From Marinomonas profundimaris (GTDB lineage: Bacteria; Pseudomonadota; Gammaproteobacteria; Pseudomonadales; Marinomonadaceae), in assembly GCF_000508165.1 (NCBI RefSeq), contig NZ_AYOZ01000006.1, positions 1-64,000 on the forward strand: a stretch of 64,000 nucleotides of DNA. The letters run 5' to 3'. Shown here piece after piece: positions 8,884-20,541 of this stretch (within the stretch, counting starts at the first letter, position 1; each line of letters begins with the position of its first letter). A program made the translations under genes and the position numbers. The notes under the pieces are model-generated. The model ran no database searches and had not been told where the DNA came from. It saw only the letters and a program-made list of their open reading frames with translations.

Positions 8884-9561
8884 TTTGCGTTAAACGCAAC
8901 CAGTCTTCTTCTGTATCCAAATCTTGAATTCTGTATCTCGGCAAGAGTAGCGGCGTGGATTTAGGGCCAAATATTTCTTCATCAAACCAATCTTGCGTGC
9001 TTGCCCAATAAAACTGCCCCGCATCGTGAATCGCTTCAACCAAATCTTGTGAACGCTTGCCAATGTGCTCAGGAAACATGGGGGCCAGCTTTCCGTCATC
9101 TTGAATGTATAGCGCGCGCTGTATAGGGAAGTCAAAGGTGGTGGCAGAAAAGCAAAATGTCGCGTTGGGCAATTGATCTAGCCCATTTTGAAGGTCTTCT
9201 TTCGTGAGTAAAGGACAGGTGGCGTAAATTAAGCAGGCTTGATCTGGGCGTTGCCCATTGTCTATTAAATAGCGCAATGCGTGCTGCATAACGGGGGTGG
9301 TGCCCGTCATATGGTCGGCCAAGTCTGCGGGGCGTAAAAAGGGCGTTTCAGCGCCAAAGCCCCGAGCAATCTGCGCAATGTCATTGTCATCGGTCGAGAC
9401 AATTATTCGATCAAATAGTCCTGAATGAATGGCAGTTTCGATGGAATACGCCATTAAAGGTTTACCGTCTAACAAGCGGATGTTTTTACGGGGAATACGT
9501 TGGGATCCGCCTCGTGCAGGAATAACAGCAACACGATAGGGTTTTGATTCTGTTTTTGATG

Positions 9562-9565
<4 letters not shown>
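8858..9565 (-). CDS. pseF: Pseudaminic acid cytidylyltransferase
   Basis: Activates pseudaminic acid with CTP to CMP-pseudaminic acid, the donor for flagellin glycosylation. The N-terminal nucleotide-binding signature RGGSQRIPRKNIR (about residues 19-31) and the downstream STDDNDIAQIA are typical of CMP-nonulosonate synthases. Length is 235 residues, normal for PseF. Its start overlaps the pseC stop by 4 bases, and its 3' end overlaps the pseG 3' end by 26 bases. Confidence 0.93.
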
Positions 9566-11809
<2,244 letters not shown>

Positions 11810-11891
11810 TTAATATTATATCGACCACTTTAGACGAAACATTAACGAAATCAAAAGGCTGTTCTTATTTACTGCGATTTACTCTGTTGTT

Positions 11892-12455
11892 TTATCTCGG
11901 TGTTTTAGCAAGACAGTTTACTATGTGATCATCGACCATACCGGTTGCCTGCATAAAGGCATAACAGGTGGTGGCGCCAAGAAACTTAAAACCTCGCTTT
12001 TTTAAGTCTTTTGCAAAACGGGTCGAGAGCTCGGTGATCGCCGGCACGTCGGAATGGTCGTTGATGCGGTTGTCGATGATTTTATGGTCACTAAACGCCC
12101 AGTAATACTGACTGAACGAGCCAAATTCCGCTGCAATGTTCAGAAAGGCGCAGGCGTTGTTGATGGTGGCTTCTATTTTGGCGCGATGGCGTACGATTCG
12201 CTCGTCTAACAGTAACCGTTCTACGTCTGCTTCGTTCATCTTGGCGACCTTTTCCACATCAAAATCGTGAAACAATGTGCGATAGCCTTCGCGTTTTCGT
12301 AAAATGGTAATCCAGCTTAGACCTGCTTGAGCGCTTTCGAGTACAATGCATTCAAATAGCTTTTGGTCGTCATAAATAGGGACGCCCCATTCTGTATCGT
12401 GGTAATGAATGTATTCGGGCGATCCTAAACACCAAGTACAACGTTTATTTTCCAT
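11892..12455 (-). CDS. tag: DNA-3-methyladenine glycosylase I
   Basis: Excises 3-methyladenine from alkylated DNA, starting base excision repair. The zinc-snap residues are visible: Cys near the start (CTWC), His in IHYHDTEWGVP, and the C-terminal DHIVNC pair. ESAQAGLSWITILRKR is the helix carrying the conserved substrate-pocket residues. Length (187) matches Escherichia coli Tag. It is divergent from nudF with an 82-base gap and shows no link to the pse genes behind it. Confidence 0.95.
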   Translation of the reverse strand: MENKRCTWCLGSPEYIHYHDTEWGVPIYDDQKLFECIVLESAQAGLSWITILRKREGYRTLFHDFDVEKVAKMNEADVERLLLDERIVRHRAKIEATINNACAFLNIAAEFGSFSQYYWAFSDHKIIDNRINDHSDVPAITELSTRFAKDLKKRGFKFLGATTCYAFMQATGMVDDHIVNCLAKTPR

Positions 12456-12537
12456 GAACGATACTCCGAAATTAGCCCTTGTGAATCAATCATATCAGAC
12501 ATAGCTCTAGATAGCGGTCTGCTTAGGACGAGATAAT

Positions 12538-13158
12538 ATGAAGTTTAAACCAACGTACAGCCGAAAAGACGTTGAAGTATTAGAAGACGAATGTCTTTAC
12601 AAAGGTTTTTTCGAAATGCGTAAACTGACCTTAAAACATAAAAAGTTTAATGGCGAGTGGAGCCAGCCGATGACCCGCGAAATGATGGTTCGTCACGATG
12701 CGGTTTGCGTGCTGTTGTTTGACCCTGCGGCGGATAAAGTCTTACTGATTGAGCAGTTTCGGCCTACCGTGTTGAGAAGTGAATCACCTTGGTTGCTTGA
12801 GTTGGTGGCTGGCATGGTGGAAGAAGGAGAATCGGATGAAGATGTTGCACGACGAGAGGCGTTTGAAGAGGCTGGCGTGACCGTAAAACGCCTCGAATAC
12901 ATGTTCAAATTTGTGCCTTCTCCGGGCGGGTTGGTGGAATATTTACGCATGTACGCGGGTGAATTTGATTCAAGTCTTGTCGATGTTGAAAAAACACATG
13001 GCTTAGACGACGAGAACGAAGACATAAAGCTGCATCTAGTGAGCGCTGCCGATGCTATTGCACTGCTGAAACACGATGTTGAAAACGCCAGTACGATCAT
13101 GGGGTTGCAGTGGTTTGCGTTGAATAAGAACGATCTTGTATCGCGTTGGTGTGATTAG
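12538..13158 (+). CDS. nudF: ADP-ribose pyrophosphatase
   Basis: Nudix hydrolase that splits ADP-ribose to AMP and ribose 5-phosphate. The Nudix box is intact around residues 98-120 (GMVEEGE... then RREAFEEAGV), with LIEQFRP just before it and the NudF-type SPGGLVEYLRMYAG after it. It is 206 residues. It heads the run nudF-acyltransferase-yqiB-yqiA-parE, which resembles the Escherichia coli order nudF-yqiB-cpdA-yqiA-parE. Confidence 0.94.
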   Translation: MKFKPTYSRKDVEVLEDECLYKGFFEMRKLTLKHKKFNGEWSQPMTREMMVRHDAVCVLLFDPAADKVLLIEQFRPTVLRSESPWLLELVAGMVEEGESDEDVARREAFEEAGVTVKRLEYMFKFVPSPGGLVEYLRMYAGEFDSSLVDVEKTHGLDDENEDIKLHLVSAADAIALLKHDVENASTIMGLQWFALNKNDLVSRWCD

Positions 13159-13162
13159 GTTT

Positions 13163-14149
13163 ATGAAGTCAGAAACATCATTGCTTTTTTATGTTAGAAA
13201 AGAGCCCTTGTTGCAACCTGTTATTGGTGTTGTGTCCTTTTTGTTCATGTGTGCCAATGTCTTCTTTTGGACCTTGTTGGTGCATCTTATCTCGCCTTTG
13301 TTATTGATTCGAAAAAGCGAGTATGAAGCCTTTGTTGAACAGTCTTTTAGTCGCCTGTATACAGGTTGGGTGGCCTCAAATGAATGGTGGTTTCAGCAGG
13401 TTCTTGGTGTACATTGGGAGCTGGATGAAACGATGAAAACCGACTTCGATAGCTGGAATCTGATTATTTCTAATCATCGTTCTTGGGTGGATGTGTTTGT
13501 GCTTTTTGCGCAATTAAAAGGACGACGCCCTTTGCCTCGTGTTTTTATGAAACAGGCTTTGTTTTGGATGCCTTTGGTTGGAACCGCCACTTATATTATG
13601 GGCTTTCCTTACATGAAGCGTTACAGCAAGGACAGGTTGAAGAAACACCCTCATTTGGTGGGAAAAGACTTAGAAACCACCAGACGATCGTGCGTTCGCC
13701 TTTTGAATCGACCAAATTCTATTATGAGCTTTGTTGAAGGGACGCGTTTCACCGATCTAAAACACCAGCAGCAAGCGTCGCCTTATCGTTGTTTGCTGAA
13801 GCCGAAAGCGGGTGGTGTGGGATTCATATTACAAACCATGCCGCAGAAGATTCAAAACATCACCGACATTACTGTGTTGTATCATCAATCGAGTATTTCA
13901 GGTTGGGATTTACTGTGCGGTCGTATTGAATCGGCAAGCGTTGTGGTGCGCGAAGTGGCATTGCCAGCGACGTTGTTATCGGCAGAATACCGTGCAGCAG
14001 ACCAAGACAGAGAACACTTTTTTACCTGGTTTAATCTATACTGGCACGATAAAGACACGCGAATGAGTCACCAACTAGACGCGTTGAGGGAGTCTCCTAC
14101 CATCGGTTTGGTTTCAGAATTTTCAGAAGGAAGTGCGTCACAAGAATGA
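13163..14149 (+). CDS. Lysophospholipid acyltransferase family (YihG-like)
   Basis: Membrane-anchored PlsC-type acyltransferase of the YihG/YihG-like group, predicted to acylate a lysophospholipid. An N-terminal hydrophobic segment (about 15-50) precedes the catalytic ISNHRSWVD (NHX4D) near residue 103 and the FVEGTRFTD block near 194. The start is placed at ATG 13163, 4 bases after nudF; upstream in-frame TTG/GTG codons lie inside nudF. The stop overlaps the yqiB start (ATGA). It takes the place that cpdA-type genes have in enteric bacteria. Confidence 0.85.
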   Translation: MKSETSLLFYVRKEPLLQPVIGVVSFLFMCANVFFWTLLVHLISPLLLIRKSEYEAFVEQSFSRLYTGWVASNEWWFQQVLGVHWELDETMKTDFDSWNLIISNHRSWVDVFVLFAQLKGRRPLPRVFMKQALFWMPLVGTATYIMGFPYMKRYSKDRLKKHPHLVGKDLETTRRSCVRLLNRPNSIMSFVEGTRFTDLKHQQQASPYRCLLKPKAGGVGFILQTMPQKIQNITDITVLYHQSSISGWDLLCGRIESASVVVREVALPATLLSAEYRAADQDREHFFTWFNLYWHDKDTRMSHQLDALRESPTIGLVSEFSEGSASQE

Positions 14150-14637
14150 CGGATACAAAGAAGACAGACATGATCAAGAAAAAAGCCAAACAATACGTAC
14201 CAGACTTAGTCAGCTTGCAAATGCTTGGTGAGCTGAATTATCGACGCTTGGGCAAACTCATGCGCGGCCATGAAGAAATGGACGCGTGGCATTTTTCCAT
14301 TCACAGTGTGGGTGATCAAGAAAGCCGTTTGCAATTAACATTGGGCAAAGAAAGCCGCTTCACCTCTGAAATCAAATTAGAGTTCGGTCCTGAAATTCCG
14401 AAAAAATTGTTGTTTAAAACCACGTTATCCATGACGGTGCGTTTGTATCATGATGTTGGTATTGCAGAAATTACAGATGGGCATCGCCAATACAGTGGCA
14501 CTTACCCTTACCCGAATGATGCCATGTTGCATCGTGATGAAAAGTTCCGACTTAATCAGCAGTTAGCGGATTTATTGGAGCTGTGTCTGAAGCATGGTCA
14601 TCGACTTGATAGCGCCTTAACGTTTCAGTTTGCTTAG
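14146..14637 (+). CDS. yqiB: DUF1249 protein YqiB
   Basis: A 163-residue cytoplasmic protein of the DUF1249 family, of unknown biochemical role. It shows the family core YVPDLVSLQMLGELNYRRL, then HFSIHSVGDQESRL and a YTSGTYPYPN-like segment, here YSGTYPYPNDAM. Its place between nudF and yqiA/parE is conserved across gammaproteobacteria. It overlaps the acyltransferase by 4 bases. Confidence 0.88.
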   Translation: MTDTKKTDMIKKKAKQYVPDLVSLQMLGELNYRRLGKLMRGHEEMDAWHFSIHSVGDQESRLQLTLGKESRFTSEIKLEFGPEIPKKLLFKTTLSMTVRLYHDVGIAEITDGHRQYSGTYPYPNDAMLHRDEKFRLNQQLADLLELCLKHGHRLDSALTFQFA

Positions 14638-14729
14638 CGTTTGAATTTAGGTGTTTAAGTTTAGGTGTTTGAATGAAGACGCTTACATTAAGAACATGAA
14701 ATGAATGGAACCACTGAGCGAGAATTACA

Positions 14730-15311
14730 TTGGCCACTTTATTGTATATCCACGGTTTTAACAGTTCAGAGCGGTCTCATAAAGCGACGGTGCTTGGTGA
14801 GGCGGCCAGACAGTTAAATAAGCAGAACGCAGTGCTTTCGCCTCGTTTGTCTTGGCAGCCGGCCAAAGCTATCCAGCAATTAGAAGACATTATCGAAGCC
14901 AATCAGCAACAAGGCATTACGCTCATCGGCAGCTCGTTGGGGGGATTTTACGCGGCGTATCTTGCTGAAAAATACCGCTTAAAGACCATTTTAGTGAACC
15001 CCGCCATGCAAGCGCCAGTTTTGTTAAAAGACTACCTTGGTCACCAAACGAATCCATATACCAATGAAGCATACGAGCTGACCCAAGCGCATATGTTGGA
15101 GCTGGAACAATTGGTGGTGGCGAAACCGACAGACGCTTTGTATTGGTTGATGTTACAAGAAGGCGACGAGGTTTTAGATTATCGAGACGCTCTTAAGGCG
15201 TTTCCAAAGGTGGTTCGATTGACCCACGAAGAAAAGGGCGACCACAGTTTTAGAAATTTTGAACGTTATAGCGAAGAAATTCTACGCTATGCACAAATAT
15301 TAACCGAGTAA
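14730..15311 (+). CDS. yqiA: YqiA alpha/beta-hydrolase (esterase)
   Basis: Small alpha/beta hydrolase (193 residues) of the UPF0227 family; the Escherichia coli protein has carboxylesterase activity. It begins TLLYIHGFNSSERSHKA, carries the nucleophile elbow LIGSSLGGFYAAYLA near residue 72, and the late GDHSF histidine. The start is a TTG at 14730, the only start that keeps the conserved N terminus; the ribosome binding site is modest. It precedes parE as in enteric bacteria. Confidence 0.9.
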   Translation: MATLLYIHGFNSSERSHKATVLGEAARQLNKQNAVLSPRLSWQPAKAIQQLEDIIEANQQQGITLIGSSLGGFYAAYLAEKYRLKTILVNPAMQAPVLLKDYLGHQTNPYTNEAYELTQAHMLELEQLVVAKPTDALYWLMLQEGDEVLDYRDALKAFPKVVRLTHEEKGDHSFRNFERYSEEILRYAQILTE

Positions 15312-15442
15312 GCTACTGCTTTTGTTGGACTATTTCACACTGTGCAAACCAGTGATAGACTCTAGCCAATCGAATTTACACTCGTACGCGTTGTGGTGTT
15401 TTGACACTGCAATGCACGATCAACTTGGAAGTAAAAACACGC

Positions 15443-17341
15443 ATGTCTGCAAAAGAATATAACGCCGGATCGATAGAGGTTCTTAGTGGCTTAGAACCTG
15501 TTCAAAAACGTCCAGGAATGTACACGGATACTTCACGGCCAAACCATTTGGGTCAAGAAGTCATCGACAACTCAGTGGATGAAGCTTTAGCAGGCCATGC
15601 AGATCGTATCGAAGTTATCTTATATAAAGATGGTTCATTGAGCGTGGAAGACAACGGTCGAGGCATGCCGGTCGATATTCACCCAGAAGAAGGGGTGTCT
15701 GGCGTTGAATTGATCCTCACCAAGTTGCATGCGGGTGGTAAGTTCTCAGGTGACAATTACCAATTCTCCGGTGGTTTGCATGGGGTTGGTGTTTCTGTGG
15801 TAAATGCGTTATCCACCTCGTTAGAGGTATTGGTTAGACGTAATGGTATTCAGTATCACATTGGTTTTGAAAACGGCTTTAAAACGTCTGACTTAAAAGA
15901 AGTCGGCACGGTCGGCAAGAAAAATACTGGCACAAAAGTAAAATTCACTGCAGATGGCAAATATTTCGATAGCCCAAAATTCTCACTTTCTCGTCTCAAG
16001 CATTTATTAAAAGCCAAAGCGGTATTGTGTTCCGGCCTTCATGTTGTCTTTATCGACCAAAGTGGCAGTGAAGACGTTCGCGAAGAATGGTTTTACCAAG
16101 ACGGCTTGAAAGATTACCTCGCACTGGCAAATGAAGGTTTTGTCTTGCTACCAGAAGCGCCATTCATTGGCGGTTTAACAGAAAAAACACAAGGTGTAGA
16201 TTGGGCGGTTCAGTGGTTGCCTGAAGGTGGTGAATTGGTCACAGAAAGTTATGTGAACTTGATCCCAACGGCGCAAGGCGGTACTCACGTTAATGGGCTG
16301 CGTACAGGTTTATTAGAAGCAATCCGAGAGTTCTGTGATTTCCATAACTTGCTGCCGCGTGGCATAAAACTGACAGCAGAAGACGTTTGGGACCGTTGTA
16401 GTTATGTATTGTCTGCCAAAATCCAAGAGCCTCAATTTTCTGGCCAAACCAAAGAGCGTTTGTCGTCTCGCCAGATCGTGGCGTTTATTTCTGCGACGGT
16501 AAAAGACAGCTTTAGTCTATGGTTGAACAAACACGTAGAAGACGGCAAAAAAATCGCCGACATCGTGATTAATAGCGCGCAAAAACGTCTCAAAGCCAGT
16601 AAAAAAGTCGTGCGTAAAAAAGTCACGCAAGGCCCCGCTTTACCCGGTAAGTTAGCCGATTGTTCAGGACAAGACTCGACCCGAAGCGAGCTGTTTTTGG
16701 TGGAAGGGGACTCCGCGGGTGGGTCGGCGAAACAAGCTCGTGAAAAAGACTTCCAAGCAATATTGCCGCTACGAGGAAAAATCTTAAACACGTGGGAAGT
16801 GGATTCCAACCAGGTTCTTGCTTCGCAAGAGATCCATGACATGTCAGTCGCGATTGGCGTTGACCCAGGTGAAGACGATTTAAGCGGTCTTCGTTACGGG
16901 AAAATTTGTATTCTGGCCGATGCCGATTCAGATGGACTGCACATCGCCACCCTAATTTGTGCGTTGTTTGTAAAACACTTTCCGGCATTGGTGAATAATG
17001 GTCATGTCTTTGTTGCGATGCCGCCTTTGTACCGAATCGATTTAGGGAAAGAAGTGTATTACGCACTTGATGATGAAGAGAAAGACATCACATTGCATAA
17101 GCTAGCGTCTGAAAATAAACGCGGTACGCCAAATGTACAGCGATTCAAAGGTTTGGGTGAGATGAACCCCTCTCAACTGCGGGAAACTACCATGGCGCCC
17201 GATACGCGCCGTTTAATACAGCTTACGATGGAAGATAAGCCAGATACTGACGAGTTGCTTGATAAATTGCTGTCTAAAAAGCGGGCAGGAGATCGTAAAA
17301 GCTGGCTAGAAACCTATGGTAATTTGGCGATCGTGGATTAA
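15443..17341 (+). CDS. parE: DNA topoisomerase IV subunit B
   Basis: ATPase subunit of topoisomerase IV, which decatenates daughter chromosomes. The GHKL ATPase domain shows GQEVIDNSVDEALAG, DNGRGMPVD and GGLHGVGVSVVNALS; the TOPRIM domain has LVEGDSAGGSAKQ and the acidic LADADSDGLHI. ATG 15443 gives MSAKEYNAGSIEVLSG, matching other ParE proteins, and GGAAG lies at 15427-15431; a frame opening at 15401 adds 14 unrelated residues. It is 632 residues. parC is not in the window. Confidence 0.96.
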   Translation: MSAKEYNAGSIEVLSGLEPVQKRPGMYTDTSRPNHLGQEVIDNSVDEALAGHADRIEVILYKDGSLSVEDNGRGMPVDIHPEEGVSGVELILTKLHAGGKFSGDNYQFSGGLHGVGVSVVNALSTSLEVLVRRNGIQYHIGFENGFKTSDLKEVGTVGKKNTGTKVKFTADGKYFDSPKFSLSRLKHLLKAKAVLCSGLHVVFIDQSGSEDVREEWFYQDGLKDYLALANEGFVLLPEAPFIGGLTEKTQGVDWAVQWLPEGGELVTESYVNLIPTAQGGTHVNGLRTGLLEAIREFCDFHNLLPRGIKLTAEDVWDRCSYVLSAKIQEPQFSGQTKERLSSRQIVAFISATVKDSFSLWLNKHVEDGKKIADIVINSAQKRLKASKKVVRKKVTQGPALPGKLADCSGQDSTRSELFLVEGDSAGGSAKQAREKDFQAILPLRGKILNTWEVDSNQVLASQEIHDMSVAIGVDPGEDDLSGLRYGKICILADADSDGLHIATLICALFVKHFPALVNNGHVFVAMPPLYRIDLGKEVYYALDDEEKDITLHKLASENKRGTPNVQRFKGLGEMNPSQLRETTMAPDTRRLIQLTMEDKPDTDELLDKLLSKKRAGDRKSWLETYGNLAIVD

Positions 17342-17408
17342 ATATCAATCCACTTTTACCAAGGCAAGCTAAAATGTATGTATAGCTCAACAAGATGGAA
17401 ACGAATGA

Positions 17409-18023
17409 ATGTCTGAAGAAATAGACGACGATGTTATCAGTGAAGAAGTACTTTACGAAAAAATAGATCACTATTTATTGACGTTCGGAACGGATCGTTC
17501 ACTGATGTGTGTGTCGGAGCTAGATGGTTTCTTAACCGCACTGGGGTGTTCGGTGAAAGAACTGGAGCCAGACCTCTGGCTGAATGCCATTTGGGGAGCG
17601 GACGAAGATCAGCCAGTATGGGAAAATACAGAACAAGAAGATGAGTTTTTAAGCCTCGTTTTGATTATGTACATGGAAACCATGAACAGCTTATTGTTCG
17701 GCGACTTTTACCCTGTTTACTTGGAACAAGAAGTGGATGGCGAATACAGCATACTGGTTGAAGAATGGTGTGTAGGTTTTGTTCGAGGCGCAAAATTGAT
17801 CGGCATGGGGCTGGGTGGCGATCGAGAGTTTTTTGATGAAGTGCTGGCGCCTGTGCGCTTATTCGGTACGGAAGCGGGCTGGGATAAACTAGAAAGTATG
17901 GTCGACGCCGAAAAAACCTTCTGGCGTGAAACGCTAGAACCATCGGTACTGCGCTTAGTGAAGCATTATCACCCTGAAATGCAAACCGGCATTAAAAATA
18001 CTGAAACGCGAGTCCTTCACTAA
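17409..18023 (+). CDS. UPF0149 (YecA/YgfB-like) family protein
   Basis: A 204-residue acidic protein of the UPF0149 family. The family core is visible: VSELDGFLTALGCSVKEL near residue 35, then EWCVGFVRGAKLIG near 115 and the following EAGW. It lacks the C-terminal SEC-C zinc motif found in YecA. Function is unknown. It starts 67 bases after parE and ends before a strong terminator. Confidence 0.8.
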   Translation: MSEEIDDDVISEEVLYEKIDHYLLTFGTDRSLMCVSELDGFLTALGCSVKELEPDLWLNAIWGADEDQPVWENTEQEDEFLSLVLIMYMETMNSLLFGDFYPVYLEQEVDGEYSILVEEWCVGFVRGAKLIGMGLGGDREFFDEVLAPVRLFGTEAGWDKLESMVDAEKTFWRETLEPSVLRLVKHYHPEMQTGIKNTETRVLH

Positions 18024-18092
18024 AGCGTGATATTTGTTCTGTTTGAAAACGCGAAGTTTTTTAGACGGATATATAGCGAGAAAGAATAAATG

Positions 18093-18129
18093 AAAAAAAA
18101 CGTGACCTTATTCGATCACGTTTTTTTTT
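18093..18129. terminator. Bidirectional terminator
   Basis: An A8-CGTGA / TCACG-T9 stem (18093-18105 with 18116-18128) around a 10-base loop, between the convergent UPF0149 gene and the aminotransferase. Both strands carry a T run after the stem. Confidence 0.9.
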
Positions 18130-18157
18130 ATGCGTGTTATTTGGCGGTCAGATTTGA

Positions 18158-19354
18158 CTAGCCAACCACTTTTTTAATGCTTTCACATAGGTAATCAATG
18201 TTTTGATCGCTAACCCCTGCGATGCTCATACGACCAGTGTCTGCAATGTAAATTGCGTATTCGCTGCGCAGAGTTCGGACTTGTTCTAGGGTTAAGCCAG
18301 AGTAAGAAAACATACCGCGTTGGTCTTGGATGAAGCTGAAGTCTTTGCTTACGCCAGAAGCGGCCAGCTTTTTAACCAACTTAGCACGCAAGCCATTGAT
18401 GCGATCACGCATCGCCGTTACTTCTAATTCCCATTCTGCTTTCAGTTCAGGGTTGCTCATGATGGTGTAAACCACCGCAGCACCGTGAGCAGGAGGCATA
18501 GAATAGTTGGCACGAATAGCTTGACCAATAATTGAAAACGCGGCGTTTGCTTCATCGGCAGACTCAGCAATCACGCTCAAACCACCGCAACGCTCACGGT
18601 AAATACCGAAGTTTTTCGAGAAAGAATTGGCGATTAGCATGTCTTTCACGTTTGCCGCCATGTGACGAAGGCCTGCAAGATCTTCATCCAAACCATCCCC
18701 GAAACCTTGATAAGCTGCATCGACCAAAGGTAAAAGACCGCGCTTGTTGACGAAGTCCGTTAGTGTTTTCCAGTGATCAAGCTGTAAGTCGATGCCTGTT
18801 GGGTTGTGACAGCAAGCGTGCAGTAACAACACATCACCTTCTTGAACTTCGGCTTCGAGTGTTGCCATCATGTCATCAAAACGCAGGCCGTTCGTTGCAG
18901 GATCGTAGTAAGGGTAGTCTTTCACTTCGACACCCGCAGAGTCAAAAATAGACTTGTGGTTCCCCCACGTCGGATCACTTACCCACAGGCGTGCGTCTTT
19001 TAAATTAGCGCTAATAAAGTCCGCTGCCACTTTTAATGCGCCAGTGCCACCCGGTGTTTGTGTCGAGCGAATACGGCCAGAAGTAATAAGAGGGTTGCCC
19101 TCACCAAGAATAAGATCCTTGATAATCGCTTCGAATTCCGTCGCACCATAAATGCCTAAATAGCTTTTAGAATCTTCTTGTTCAAGCAAAATAGCTTCCG
19201 CTTTTTTCACGCTATTTAAAATAGGCGTGTGGCCGTTATCGTCTTTATAAACGCCCACACCCAAATCAACTTTCTTTGGGTTGGTGTCTTGTTTATGGGC
19301 CATGATGAGGGCTAAAAGAGGGTCACCAGAAACGGCTTTAAGATGCTTGAACAT
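18158..19354 (-). CDS. Aspartate/aromatic aminotransferase
   Basis: Class I PLP aminotransferase of the AspC/TyrB type (398 residues), transferring amino groups between aspartate or aromatic amino acids and 2-oxoglutarate. Motifs: DLGVGVYKDDNGHTPIL near the start, the TPGGTGAL loop, CCHNPTGIDL, and the PLP lysine in SFSKNFGIYRERCG. The start is ATG 19354 (MFKHLKAVSGDPLLAL), matching the family; a GTG 10 codons earlier is less likely. AspC and TyrB cannot be separated safely by eye, so no symbol is given. Confidence 0.92.
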   Translation of the reverse strand: MFKHLKAVSGDPLLALIMAHKQDTNPKKVDLGVGVYKDDNGHTPILNSVKKAEAILLEQEDSKSYLGIYGATEFEAIIKDLILGEGNPLITSGRIRSTQTPGGTGALKVAADFISANLKDARLWVSDPTWGNHKSIFDSAGVEVKDYPYYDPATNGLRFDDMMATLEAEVQEGDVLLLHACCHNPTGIDLQLDHWKTLTDFVNKRGLLPLVDAAYQGFGDGLDEDLAGLRHMAANVKDMLIANSFSKNFGIYRERCGGLSVIAESADEANAAFSIIGQAIRANYSMPPAHGAAVVYTIMSNPELKAEWELEVTAMRDRINGLRAKLVKKLAASGVSKDFSFIQDQRGMFSYSGLTLEQVRTLRSEYAIYIADTGRMSIAGVSDQNIDYLCESIKKVVG

Positions 19355-19710
19355 GATAGTTATAAGGTCCTTGTTGTACGGCACAGCGAAATCACTGTAG
19401 AAAATATAGGGGCTTGAACAGCTTCTTCATTTTGCCGTTTTTAGAACAAAATACAATGCAAGTATGAGGGAATTTTTCTTCATACTGTAAAGAAAATAAG
19501 ACACCGTGTTTTTCCGATTGCTTGGAGGCGTTTGTGACCGTATTTTAAGTTGGATTTATAGTACTTAATTTACGTTTTTGGTCGCGAACGCAACATGGGG
19601 AGGCTTGCTTGTTCATAGAAATAAACACACATTGAAACTGAAAAAGGCGCTTTAGGCGAGAGTGAAATCCTCAATCCAGAAAGCGCCTGTGTGTCTCCTG
19701 ATCAATGTGA
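19355..19710. other. Intergenic region between aminotransferase and pirin
   Basis: These 356 bases hold no gene I can support. The right end has the terminator of the pirin gene (19641-19688). The left part must contain the promoter of the aminotransferase but shows no motif I can identify with confidence. Confidence 0.6.
19641..19688 (-). terminator. Terminator of the pirin gene
   Basis: AGGCGCTTT at 19645-19653 pairs perfectly with AAAGCGCCT at 19680-19688 over a 26-base loop. Read on the minus strand the stem ends in CGCCTTTTTC, suiting termination after pirin. Confidence 0.75.
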
Positions 19711-20409
19711 TTAAATCAAGTCAAAGAGTAGCGCTTTGACGCGTTGTTCGCTGAGTCTTTCGAAGTGAATGTCAGACACGTTTTCAATTTTTGCGCCGTC
19801 ACCTGGGCGGACTGTGATGCTATCGCCTAGAGACAGTTCTCCTTCGATCACGTGCACATAGTAATGACGATTGCGGTCGGCTTGCCATGTTGCTTCTTGG
19901 TCATCTTCTAAGATTAATTGGATGAGCTGCATGTTTTGTTTAATGTGCAGTGTGCCATTGTCACCCTTCGGCGTAATAATGGTGGTGAAGCCTTGTTGCT
20001 GGCTAAAGGCTTTTTGTTGGTAGCCCGGTTCGCCACCCAGTTGGTTAGGTTGGATCCAGATTTGTAAAAACTTCAGCATGTCTTTTTTAGAGGCATTAAA
20101 TTCGCTGTGGTAAATGCCTTTGCCGGCAGACATTAATTGATATTCGCCTGCGGGCAATTCTTTTATGTTGCCAGCGCTGTCTTTGTGGGCGATTTTACCT
20201 TCCAGAACCAAGCTTAGAATTTCCATGTCTTTGTGACCATGTGTTTCAAAGCCCGCGCCTGGCGTCACTGTGTCGTCGTTGATAACGCGTAGATGTGAGA
20301 AACCCATGTGTTGAGGGTCGTAATAGCTACCAAAGGAAAAAGTATGGTTGCTGTTTAACCAACCAAAGTTGGCATGTCCACGGTCTTGTGCGTTGCGAAT
20401 GGTGATCAT
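19711..20409 (-). CDS. Pirin family protein
   Basis: A 232-residue bicupin of the pirin family (YhhW-like). The N-terminal cupin keeps the metal ligands: the HGH pair in GFETHGHKDMEIL and the later His and Glu in GIYHSEFN. Relatives can act as quercetin 2,3-dioxygenases, though the natural substrate is uncertain. The gene is divergent from a LysR-type regulator with a 132-base gap, an arrangement common for pirin genes, suggesting control by that regulator. Confidence 0.9.
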   Translation of the reverse strand: MITIRNAQDRGHANFGWLNSNHTFSFGSYYDPQHMGFSHLRVINDDTVTPGAGFETHGHKDMEILSLVLEGKIAHKDSAGNIKELPAGEYQLMSAGKGIYHSEFNASKKDMLKFLQIWIQPNQLGGEPGYQQKAFSQQQGFTTIITPKGDNGTLHIKQNMQLIQLILEDDQEATWQADRNRHYYVHVIEGELSLGDSITVRPGDGAKIENVSDIHFERLSEQRVKALLFDLI

Positions 20410-20541
20410 GTTGTTTCTCCAAATAATGGCCGAAAGTCAGGTTGGCTTACGGTGAATAAGGCAAGTGTAGAGGGCCAGAAAAAGAAAGAAAATCGGAAGC
20501 TTTTGAGCTAGTATTTCAAAAAAATTGAACAAAGGTGATGT

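Noticed and set aside
12693-13100. Long Ser-rich minus-strand frame opposite nudF
   Set aside because: It is the antisense shadow of a clear Nudix gene.
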